Notes under the pieces: model-generated
The model's input: the letters and a program-made list of their open reading frames with translations, nothing else
Database searches by the model: none
Told to the model about the DNA's origin: nothing
Made by a program: the position numbers and the translations under genes
Part shown: positions 1-12,300 of the stretch, piece after piece
How the letters are laid out: every line of letters begins with the position of its first letter
Position numbering within the stretch: the first letter of the stretch is position 1
Origin: Euonymus europaeus
Taxonomy: Eukaryota > Streptophyta > Magnoliopsida > Celastrales > Celastraceae
Assembly (NCBI GenBank): GCA_963580455.1
Contig: OY756958.1
Location: 25,494,501 to 25,558,500, forward strand
DNA length: 64,000 nucleotides
Direction: 5' to 3'

Positions 1-366
1 GAAAAAAGCAGAGGGATTAGGGCAAAATTGAAGTAACCACTACGGCCCGGCCCAGCAATGGTCAAAAGACGCGTTTAAGGCAATCACATGTTATTGGCTC
101 GACTCCGACACGTGTGTCGAGCATGCGGAGCCAGTCGACCACATCTACAGTACACCACCGTTCCTTTCGTCCCTCTCAAATTCTGCGTTTCAAGTTTCGC
201 CTATTCCGCATTCTCAAAAAATTCTCGTAGCTTCTTTTATGATGGTTTAAGCTTTCCCAAAGACGTCGAAAACAAAGAACCGAGATATAGAGAGAGAAAG
301 AGAGAGTGCGAGGGTGAATATGTGTGATCAGTGAAGCTCAAGAAGCTTGCTCCCGTTGTCTCAGTG
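1..366 (+). promoter_or_regulatory. SRFR1 promoter and 5'UTR region
   Basis: This stretch precedes the SRFR1 start codon. A palindromic G-box core CACGTG lies at 109-114 inside a longer inverted sequence (CGACACGTGTGTCG), a typical bZIP/bHLH binding site. A GA-rich tract at about 288-307 is typical of plant 5'UTRs. No convincing TATA box was seen. Reading frames here are short and in other frames than the gene. The regulatory role is inferred from motif and position only. Confidence 0.4.
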
Positions 367-3300
367 ATGGCCTCAGCTACCTCCCAGCGTGTCGAGCTCG
401 CCAAATTCTGCCGCTCCCGAGACTGGTCAAAGGCAATCCGAGTCCTTGACTCGCTTCTCGCTCATTCCTCTACCAACCAAGATATCTGGTACTTGACATT
501 TTCTTAATATGAAGCCATTTTCGGTCTTCGTTCTGTGGCAATTGACCTTTTAAATTTTGCTTTGGCGATTAGCAATAGAGCATTTTGTTATAGTCAATTG
601 GAGTTGCACAAGCACGTGATTAAGGACTGTGACAAGGCGCTACAACTCGACCCGATGCTTCTTCAACCTTATATCCTTAAAGGTTCCTCTCTGGTCATAT
701 CTCACTTTTTCTCTCTCGTTCTTTTAATTTCAACTGTAATTGTTTTTTGTCAATAGTTCTTATTGACACAAATGAAATATTTGAATTGCCTTTGTATCTC
801 ATCGTTGGATAATGGAGTTGTTGATCAATGATGAAATCTAGAATACTCGATCGATTTTGTAATTAGGTTTTTGGCTTGATGGGAGAGCGACTCTGAGACC
901 TGGTTTCTTGTAGTTGTATGTGATGAGAAGCATTTAGTTTAGATATTACATTGTTGGAGCAGCTGGGTATACTGAATTTGAGGATGAGTCTACAGCATTC
1001 TGTCATATAGGCGAAAGAAAATAATAATTGATTTATTACAGTTTGCTTCTTCATTTTCTGAATATCGAAATTCTCTGTGATCTTAAGATAATACTGTTTT
1101 TTCATAACAATGACAGTTTGTTGAAAAAAATGTCAAATCCATTTGGTCGGGAAGGAGATGTATTACCTGATTAAACTAGCAAATAATAATAGTTCATGAC
1201 AATGTCCTCAGCTTAAATAATTTGAAGTGTCAAACATGACTTCCATTATCTAAAATTCTTCAGATGTGATCTGTTTATCTAATTTATTTTTCTGATTATT
1301 TTTCTGTTTGTGATGTGAGGTTAAGTTGATAGCAATTGTTAAGCGTTCTCCAATTTACGTTTCTTGTATATGAATGACATAATAGTAGTGGTTATTCTCT
1401 TTAATGCTGTAAATGTCACCGTATTAATTTGACTTTGGGCTCTTGCAGTCTGTTTTAAATTTTATCTTTATTTTTTTTGTCATTTAGGTCATGCATTATC
1501 TGCTTTGGGTAGGAAGGAGGATGCTTTTCTGGTTTGGGAGGAAGGCTATGAACATGCTTTGAGTCAGTCTGCTGATCTTAAACAATTTTTAGAACTCGAA
1601 GAACTTTTTACAAATGTAAAGCAAGAAATAAATGTTTCTGGTAATAATCTTGTGGTGATTTCAAGATCCTCTAAGTCTTCATCTGAATCTGAACATTATA
1701 TCAGTGACAAACCTACTGAAACATGTGTAAGCCAAAGTGAGCAAAGTCATTCCTCCAATTTATGCAGTGAGTCAAGTAATCAGCGCGGGATCCATGTCAA
1801 GTCTAGTGATAGTTTTGAAGTAAACTATGGAACAAATGATAAAGTGGCAGGACGCATATCAGTTCCTCCACATGAGTCGGACCGTCTCGTCAATGACAAA
1901 TCAAGTGACATTCATATGGATCACAACAAGTTGAATGGCGAATCTAGATATTATAGCATGTTAGGAGATGCATCGGTGATGAATGGTGACTATGGTAATG
2001 ATTTTGACATGGGCAATGGATTCGGTGATAAATCCTGGGAGAACAGGAAATCTGAAAGCCAACAGAATGTAACTTTTGACACCCTGGATAAACTAGATCA
2101 TATCTCTGAATCTTGTGATGATTTAAGCAATACATCAGAAGCATATGGTATGTCATCTATAGTTTTCTCTAACATGGGTGATACAAGTAAAACTTATGGT
2201 GAATCAAGTAATAAAGACACACATATTAAAACAAGGGATGAACCCAAGAGAAACATCAAGTTCAGTGTCACGAGGATTTCAAAGACCAAATCAATTAGCG
2301 TAGACTTTCGTCTATCTAGAGGTATAGCGCAGGTATGTTTTAGTACTTATACTTCAGAATGAATTCTGTTTTTAGGAAGATAAATTGTTTTTATCAGTTA
2401 CACGAGCCTTAAGCATTGCATGGGGTTTAGCATCACAATTTAGTTGTTTTACAGGTTAATGATGGGCAGTATGCTCATGCCATATCTATATTTGACCAGG
2501 TAAGGCATTTCCCTTACAAGTGATTTGACTTCTGATCTGTTTAGCAGATTCAACATGCTTCTCTTTTGTTGGGTATTGGATTTGTGAGGACTGAGAAAAT
2601 TGAGCTTTATCATTCATCCTTTGAATCATGGGCTCTTCCTAACATATATATGCACAGATTCTGAGAGAAGATCCAACATATCCCGAGGCATTGATAGGAA
2701 GAGGGACAGCATATGCATTCCAACGAGAACTTGAAGCTGCTATAGTTGATTTTACCATGGTATTCAAATTTCCAGTACATTGATGCTGTTTTAAACTATA
2801 CTGGCTTCTGCTTTTAAGTAATCTAGGTGGTAAATGCTTTAGGCCATCAAATCAAACCCATCAGCTGGTGAGGCATGGAAACGAAGAGGGCAGGCACGAG
2901 CTGCCTTAGGCGAATTTTCTGAGGTAAGAATGGTTATTTTTATTGATTATTTATCTAGTTCTTTCAATCCATAACAAGTTCTTTTCTTAAACTAAATTTT
3001 TTTGTTGCTTCTTTTCCCCAAATTGTTGACATTATGAACCACACATAGATACTTGTGCTAGATTATTATTTGCATTTGCTTCTAAATAATTGCTTCTATT
3101 CAAATGCCTGGTATCTAATCTCTTATACGCAAAAGTTACAGTTGAAAGGCATCAACCAAACTGCAAAATTGATGCAATGTGGGAGTTTTGTCCCTTTTTA
3201 TTGATACTACAAAATTTAAGGTTTAATGCAGCCTATTACACAGTTCTTTCATATTCTTAGGAATTGTCATTTCACCCACACAAATTAATAGCTCCGACAC

Positions 3301-6300
3301 ATGTGATTACCTCTTTCTTCCAGGCCATTGAAGACTTGACCAAGGCGATAGAGTTTGAACCAAACTCAACTGACATATTGCATGAAAGGGGTAAGTTTCT
3401 TAAACTTGTCGTCTTATTTTCTAGCAGTGATTTAATTCTGATGTTGGAGCCAATTGCTTCTGATGGTGATCTGCTTCATCCTGAAGTTTCCCAGGGTTGA
3501 AGTTTGAATACTTTATTAGGAACTTCTTGTCTTGTCTTCTCTTCTAAATTAAGGGAATTGAGTATTTATTATTATTATTATCACTACTATTGTTAAGTTA
3601 GTTACTTCATCATTCAACCCAATAGGTTAATTTATTGGGTTGGGGCATTTTACATCATTTATACATATTCTAACACTCCCCTCACTTGTGGGTTGGGCAC
3701 TCTGACGGTCCAACACGTGCACAACAAACGAGGTCCACCATAGGCTAGTCTCACACAAGGCTCACACTTGGGGCAACAACAAGTAGGGGTTTAATTGCAG
3801 AAGCTAAGGTTTGAACCAAAGACCTCCACTTTGATACCATGTTAAGATTAGTTACTTTGCCATTCAACCCAATAAGTTAACTTGTTGGGTTGAGACATTT
3901 CACGTTATTTATACATATTCTAACAATGATGATCATCATCGTGAACAACAGAATCATGCTTATAACTATATTAATAATAATTATTATTATCAGCTAAGCA
4001 CTTGGAACCTTGGGCATACTGCATATGAGTTGTGAGCTTGGTCATACACTTCTATTGACGAGAAAAAAGTTTCTTTGCCTTAAAAAGAAGGCAGAAAATG
4101 CGCCGTGCCATACAATTGATCAATATATTCTTCTTACTGCAGGGATTGTTAATTTCAAGTTCAAGGAATTCAATGCTGCCGTTGAAGACCTCTCTGAATG
4201 TGTGAAACTTGATAAGAATAACAATTATGCATACACCTATTTGGTTAGTCCTCAATACATTGAACTTGGCTGAGCTAGACTTGAGTTGATGATTTCCTAC
4301 TTATATCGTCTCTATAAGTTGAATATTATAGGGTTCTGCATTGTCTTCAATTGGTGATTATAAAAGGGCTGAGGAGGCACTTCGGAAATCAATCCAACTT
4401 GATCGTGTTTTTGCCGAGGGATGGGCTCATCTTGCACAGGTAATCATGAGCATTGCTTTGTTACCCAAGGAGCATGGTCTTATCAATCTCTTTTTGTAAT
4501 CCTGGTCTGTTTAATGATACAATTATACAAACACATTGAAAGTTACATCATTTCCAATGAGCAACACACAATGAACAACGTATTGAGGCACATCTCTGAA
4601 ATAACGCAAATTTGGGTTAAAATTTGCCCTCTTCGATCATACTATCTGGTAATCAGGATGGTTCTTTATTTGGTTCCAAAAGCTTTATGTCTGCTGTCAG
4701 CATATGCCTTGCACTGAAAAGGAATTTTAAAATAAGCACTACCCTTTTCATATACTTCACATTGAAAACATATTAAACTACTATTTTTGCATTTTTCCAT
4801 TGGCATGCAGTGCTCAACACATTAAATTTTGCTGGAGTTTTATTCTGTCATCTCACTAAAATTTTGACAATGGCTAATTATGGGGGCTCTTCCCATCTCC
4901 TCTCCCGCATGAGAGAAAGAAAGAAAAAGAATAGGTCTATTCAATCGTATTTGCATAGAGTAGCTCTAGGCTTCTAGCTCGTGTAAATTTTTTCCTAAAA
5001 AAATAAAAATAATCGGATAGAGAATAGTCGTATAAGCATGGAGGAGGTCTAGGCTCTAGCTCTTGTAAATTGTTTCCAGTGTAGATGTCCGATGAATAGC
5101 TTATTTTGTAGCTTCATGATAGAGTCTCACATCGAAAGATGTGGTGGTGAGGGTGTTGTTGATAAGGGGAGGTTTGGGCCTCCCTTAGTAGCCAAGGTTT
5201 TGGGTGGTATGGGCCGTCCTGGGCCTTGGTTACAGCTGACCCATATGGGTGGGTGCAGTTGGGCCTTAGCTGCTTGGGCTCGCGTATGGGCATGGGCCTT
5301 ATCAATGGTATCGGAGCCCTGTCAATCCTAACTCTTGGCACAGCCCCTGCGGAGTGGCCGGTCATGGAAGTGCCTGCCTGGAATAGGTAGAAGGTCCATG
5401 GTGCTCGACCAATGTGGGCGTTGGTGTTCAAGGGGAGGGTATTGATAGAGTCCCACATCGAAAGATGTGGTGGTGAGGGTGTTGTTGATAAGGGGAGGTT
5501 TGGGCCTCCCTTAGTAGCCAAGGTTTTGGGTGGTATGGGCCTTGGTTACAGCTGACCCATATGGGTGGGTGCAGTTGGGCCTTGGCTGCTTGGGCTCGCG
5601 TATGGGCGTGGGCCTTATCACTTCATTAGTATCTATGTAGCATGCAAACGGACAAGGGACACGTATACAACATGACATGGACACGCGGATACATGATTTT
5701 TACTAAAAGTAGGGTACGAATACGTTGAATATTTATTTTAATATATATATATAATCAATTTAGTGGGGATATTGATGAAATAAATCTCTATACAGGTATT
5801 ACTTCTATATTAATGAAATAAAGCAAATATATTATGTTGATTTCTTAATCCGGGCAGTGGACAATATAGTATATGAACTCAGAAATCATAATATTGTATA
5901 CGAACCCAAATTTCTTTATCCCACCCAAATTTCTCCTGGGTATTCTATCTTGGCCTTTCGGGTCAAAAAAGAGTTTCTATTTAACTTATTTCAATTAAAT
6001 TACAATAAATATATTACAAAAAGGGTTAAAGTATGGGACATGCGTATCCGTTAATTAAAAAAGAAAAGAAAAAGGGACACTCTTTTTTCACGTGTCTGAT
6101 CGTATTGTGTCCGATACGTGTCAGACACCGACACTCTCGCCAAAAAAGAGTGTCCGTGCTTCTTAGATTAGTATGAGGCTTTGCATACTTTATTCATGAA
6201 AATTAACCAATAATGTCTATGATGACTGCACATTTAATTTATTTTAGGTGACATGTTGCTTAGTGGTAGAGTTGTAGGGATGCAACCTAGGAGTGATAAG

Positions 6301-9300
6301 TTCAATTTCCGGAAACAATCTCTCCACATATTATGTGGGGGTAAAGTTTGTGTACATTCTATCTGTCCTCAACTCTATCCACTATAGGAGCCTTGTGCAC
6401 CATAATTTTTTACTTTTACTTAGGCATTCTATGTTTATTTTTTGCTGCTTCAGTATGTTGTACAAATTGGTTGACAGTTCTTTCAAGATTTGGCAAACTC
6501 TACGAGAGCTCTTGAATGCCTACAGCAAGTTCTACAAATTGATGAGAAGTAAGTTGTCTGATACTCTGTGCACCTTTTCTGGTAAATGGCCTCTCCTTAT
6601 GTTTCCACTTGTGTCGTACTTGATTGTACTATTGTCTTCAATAGGTTTGCAAAAGCATATCACATGCGTGGCGCACTGTTTCATGGGATGGGAGAACACA
6701 GGTTTGGTATACAAATTTTTGATCTACTGTGAGAGTTGATGTTTTAGTGGATGGAACGTGTTCAATCATCATTGATAAACTTCCACATTTTAGTGGTCAA
6801 TCACGATTGATAAGCTTCCACATTTTAGTGGTCAATCACGGATGCTTGTGCTACTGCAATTGATGTTTTTTCAAAGAATATGCAGCCTCTCCAAGGTTGG
6901 GCCACATTACACCTAACCCTGCAGAGTAAACCCTTGGATATTAGTAGCCACCTTTAAACCACTAGTATAATTTTAAATTCAAGATGTGCCTGCGTGATTT
7001 GAACATAAGATCTCTGAGTTTGCTCTATTTGTTACTATATCTGGCAAGTATGCGCTACGACCTAGTGGGTTATCATTCTGTTTTGCTAAATCTATTGGTA
7101 ATTTGAGTTAAATTGTAATATCTAGAGTCACTTTTGTGACCAAATGTTTGCCACAATTCAAATGCTTGTGTGTGGACATGTATTTGCATTCTTGTCATCC
7201 TAAATGACCAATAAAGAATGTGCATGTGTTGTTTATATCGACAGTTAGTGTTGTGCCTATGAAGTCTAATATAACTTGCGCACACACTTAACAACATTTT
7301 CTTAACTATGGTTGACAATGTGAATTGACCCATGCAGGAAGGCTATCAAGGAATTATCAATTGGATTGCAAATTGAGAGCTCAAATATTGAGTGCATGTA
7401 TTTACGTGCTTCATGCTACCATGCTATTGGAGAATATGGCCAGGCGGTAAGAACAATTGGTTTGCCAGTTGCATTTTTGTATTTTTTTTTGTCCTTAATC
7501 CAGTTAACTTAATTGAACGGATGCAGGTCAAGGACTACAACACTACTTTGGAATTGGATCTGGACTCGATGGATAAGTTCTCGCTCCAATGTCTGGCCTT
7601 TTATCAGGTTTCCTTTTTCATGTATTCCAGTCTTAACCGCTATGATAACTTCCGCATTTCAACCTAGATTCTTTGGTTGCAAAATATATTTATGTTCTTA
7701 ATCAAGGTTAATCTTTGTTGACTTAATCCCTTGCTTGCAATAAAAAATGCTGGCAGCATCTAACCTCCTGTCATCCAGCTTTATCTGAGCCTCAAAATTT
7801 TGTTCAATCCTTCCAAATTCTCCTCTCTTTGCCTGTCACATTGCCTGATTTGGCTTCTCAAAATATCTGATTGACAGGATTTAAATCTAGTCACTTCTTT
7901 ACTGCCATGCTTCTTGTGTTTAAAAGTTTACGTAGAAGTACATACTATCCAATATCAATAGAATTGGAGGATGTTTGCTAGCCTTGCCTTCTTGGGTTGG
8001 ATCCATTCCAAAAATTTTAAGTTACAAATTCCCTCAATGGAAGGTGTTGTTTCCTAGTGATAAGTTCTTAAATAAAGGTAAAATAGTCATGGAAAAATGG
8101 ATTGAAATCTAAGCTGTGGGCTGCTTGACTACAAAAGAAGAGGTTGTTGGTTGGGGGATGGTGATGGGAAGAGAGTAGGATGGGTGAAGAATAAATGGAA
8201 AATTTTCACTGCTTGGAAGTGAATAAAAGGGTACTGAGGATAAATATAATTATACTTTGAAAAAAGGGAATTGTGAATGCATGTTACAGTATATTAAAAA
8301 GGGGAAAAAAAGCGAGAAGCCATTGAATGCAAAGTCTGCACATGTTAGAAGTAGTGTTGTTAAAGGCGAAAGGCGCTGGACCTCTTAAAATGCTCGGGGT
8401 GCAAGGTACACGCCTAGGAGAGCAATCGAGCAAAGCTAGGCGAAATATGTTCCCATATATTAATTTTTCTCCCTCTTGATGTTTTGCACAAAAGTTGAAG
8501 ATAAAAGTGGGCTTGAATAAAAGCTTGTTGATCAGGCCTTAAGACACTAAAACAAGTCCAACACTTCAATTGAGATATATCAGCCCAAGCTAGGGTACTA
8601 TTACTTAAAGGCTTAGGGCAATTGCAATGGTGCAATTTTGATGGGCAAGCAAATGTGTATTGAAATGTGTGTTTTGCTGATGTGGATGAATATGTGACTT
8701 GACTTTTTGTAATACATGTGAGACCCAATATTGATTTTGGTGTAAATTTAATGGGGACAATAGAGATGAGAAGAAAGTTATTGGTTTGCCTAAAATGGGG
8801 GAGAGATAAATGTACAGCGATTTGTGTTTTTCTATTGAAAGACGCGTTTTTCTGATATAGATAAGTATGTGAGACCACTTTTTGTGTAATAGAAGTGAGA
8901 CCCAAAAACAAATTTAGTGGGGACATTTGCATGTCCCATTGTGATTGCCCTTAGAGGAACCACAGTGGCTCAAATTTGGTGGCCCAGCAAAACCACATAT
9001 ATGTCCCACCTCTATTACACAAAAAGTTAAGCTACATACTCACATCCACATCAGCAAAATACGTCTTCCAATACAACCATATCAGCAAAACACAAATTCC
9101 AATACTTTTTTCATTCTAAAAAAAGTCAAGCATCTACACTTCCATTTCTCCATCTCATTTCTAAAAGCAACATCAATCACACCATTTTGTTGGCCCGCCA
9201 AACCCATATTTTGGGTCCTACTTTTATTACACAAAATTCAAACCAGACATCTCTCAATATAGCCACATTAGCAAAACACGTTTACCAATACAGTCATATC

Positions 9301-12300
9301 AACAAAACACAAATCGTTAAACAATTTTTTTTCTCAATTTTAATCAAACCAACAACTTTCCCATCCTCCATAGTATCCCTATCAAATTTACACCAAAATT
9401 AAGACTGGGTCCTGCATTTATTATAAAAAGTCAAGCTACATTATCATACACATCACCAAAACACATATCTCAATGTAGCCATATCAACAAAACACGTTTC
9501 TCAATACAATTTTCACACAATTTTTCGGCCCAACAAAATGTAACCATTGTGGTTGCTCTAATAAAAGTCAAGTCAAATATTCCAATACAGCCACATCAAT
9601 AAAAACACATATTTTCATAGATTATTCCATTTCTAGCATAAACCCACCATTGTGGGTACTCTTGGACAGGGAAACCAAAGAATAGCAGTATCTTCGAGAG
9701 CTAAAGAAGAAAGCCAGATGGAGACGAAGTGACCAGGAGTTGCATGTGTAACAAAGGACGGGAAGACATCACATAAGCATTCTATCATTCTTTTACATGA
9801 TAAGCCCTTTTTTTCCTCCACAATACCAAGAAAACCTAAAAGCCATAAATCAGGTTTCTGATTCATATCAGATCTGGTTTTCCGTTTTTCTATGGGTAAA
9901 TTTGACCTTTTTCAGTCAGGCGTGCTCCTTGAGAGCCTTGCACCTGTACTTGGGCGCGTGCTTAGGCCATGCCTGACCAAAGTAAGGTGATTCAAGCAAG
10001 GCGAGGCATCGTGACAACATTGGTTAGAAGGCTACTGTACATTTTGTAATCGTTTTTAAAGTTATTTACAACTTGAAATTTTAAATAATCTTGTAGGCTA
10101 ACTTTGAGATTATGCTCTTTGAAATCAAGATGATCTGTTGATAGAGTATGAAACGCAACACCCCCAAATTAGAAGAATTCGTACGCTTTCTCTCTCACAA
10201 GCCAGTGTCTTGTGGACGTTGGAGAGTCCAGGCCCACCAAGCTCTTTTGCAGGCTCCGAGCATGGCCACAAGCTCACACACTATAGCCCAAGCCGACAAG
10301 AAAACCGGGTGTTTTGATTTATAAGTGTTAGGCCACCCCTTATAGCTGACACTTTACACCCATATCTAAGCGATGTGGGACTCTATCACCTGTTAATAGC
10401 TTGGTCCAGCACAAGGATAGACTCCAATTACTAGTCACTATGTAGATCAGAAACAAGAAAGAAGAAATTAGAAATATTGAGAACTGAATCTTAGATTAAT
10501 TTGATGCCTCTTCATCGGAATACATTTGATGGTTAAATTCACCTTTAGACTACAAAACATGTTGGATGCTTCTGGGTACAAATTGTAGTATCCTAACCCT
10601 AGTTTTTATAACAAGTTTTTGTAATCTTAGTTATTCTTTTGCAGAAGGAGATTGCTTTATACACAGCTTCAAGAATCAACATCGAGTTTTGCTGGTTTGA
10701 CATTGATAGAGATATCAATCCCCTTTTCAAGGTAAGGGATTTTGAAATTTCTTGCTTTCCCTTTTGCATTTATTGAGATATTGTCATTATCGCTTTGCTG
10801 ATTCAGGCCAATGTTTAATTTCTTTACTGTCACACCTACTTATAGTTTTATTTCTTTCATGGCAAGTAAGATGTGCAAGCGATGTGCACAGTTCAAATAG
10901 TGTGTAGCTGGCATGAGAGCTGTTATATTCTAGCAAGAGCAATGTAGCCTGACAGTGGAGACTTCTGTTGCACAAAAGTCTTTCATGTTGTACTTCGTTT
11001 GTATATTTGTCAAACTTACTGGTGAAAATACATTTGTTAAAATTCAATGGTTGTGCGTTGAATTTAGTTTCTGGGGAACATGGGAAAACATGCAGTTTCT
11101 TTCAGTCATTAAAACGGTTTTAAATTAGCGGATAATTTGAAATCTTGCTTTGCTACTGATAGCCTCTCCTTTATCTGATAATATGATGAGTTTGAATAAA
11201 AAATCAATTTAATATGCCACACAGTATCGAAGCATATATTTATAATTGAAGTTTTTTGCTTTTGTGCTTATCTTTTCGGCTGTATTTTTCACTCCAATTT
11301 CATATTTTGATTTTATGTTGTAAAATGGAGTATGTAGGAGTACTGGTGCAAAAGATTACACCCCAAGAATGTTTGTGAAAAGGTCTACAGACAGCCTTCC
11401 TTGCGTGATTCTCAGAAAAAACGAAACCTTAGAAAGCTAGATTTTACAATGACAAAACAGAAGACTGCTCTTCTGTTGGCTGCTGATACAATGGGCAAGA
11501 AAATTCAGTATGATTGTCCTGGATTCTTGCACAATAGGCGTCAGGTAATTGTTAAACAATTCTATATTCTGTGTTTTTGTTGCTTGTTTCTCATCTTATT
11601 TATTTTGTCTATTACTTCCATTTTTATTCTTATTTTGTTTTCATAAAACGGTTCTCTTTGTTATCAGTCCAAAGTTTGTTCTAGTGAAATTATTTCAGTG
11701 AAAAATTGATTTTTTTTTCATTGTTTTACATTTTTTTCTTGGGCATTCTTGTATGCTTCATTTAATGAAAATGTTTTTTACCGTCTTCTGTAGTTTTGAT
11801 CCATGTTCTACCTTTATTTTAGAAATGTGTCTGCAAAACTGTCATGGTATGTTCTGACTAACATGCCAGAAGCAACACATCCAGCACCTCAACGACCATA
11901 ACATTGAAGGGAGGCCTGCTGATCTATTGAGTCTGCAGTCAGTCTCTAACAAGGTCTACAAACTTGGGCTCAAATCTTCACATGAGTTTGATCATGATGA
12001 GTGCCAAAGCACTTTTGAACTTCAAGCAAAAAACTTTTTTGAGTTTCCAATGCTTTCACTGTGTCAGATTGTAACGTAGGTCACTGATTAGTTATCTACG
12101 AGGGTTCTTAAATGTCAATTTGCACTTCATAACTTCACCTCGTTTACTGGGAGATTTCCTGAAACATATCTTTTGGTATCATCTCATATTCTATGTTAGT
12201 TTAGTCAGGACACAGGCCAGTGAATGCCCCTAGTACATTTAAAGCTCATGCTAATATTGATACATAAGTTAGCACTGTTCTCTTATTCCAGTATTCTGTC

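Larger units (their letters stand above)
8352..10022. mobile_element. hAT-type element carrying two internal MITEs (SRFR1 intron 13)
   Basis: The perfect 8-bp direct repeat GTTAGAAG occurs at 8344-8351 and 10023-10030. Just inside, the ends are inverted repeats: TAGTGTTGTTAAAGGCG on the left and CAATGTTGTCACGATGCC on the right strand. Both ends are rich in GGCG/AGGCG words, like the hAT element at 14563-15406, so the two probably belong to one family. No transposase frame is visible. About 335 + 605 bp of the interior is two Harbinger-like MITEs, so the original element was shorter and was later invaded. Confidence 0.75.

Noticed and set aside
5114..5521. 135-codon minus-strand frame.
   Set aside because: It is read through both LTRs of the TRIM in antisense and has no coding meaning.
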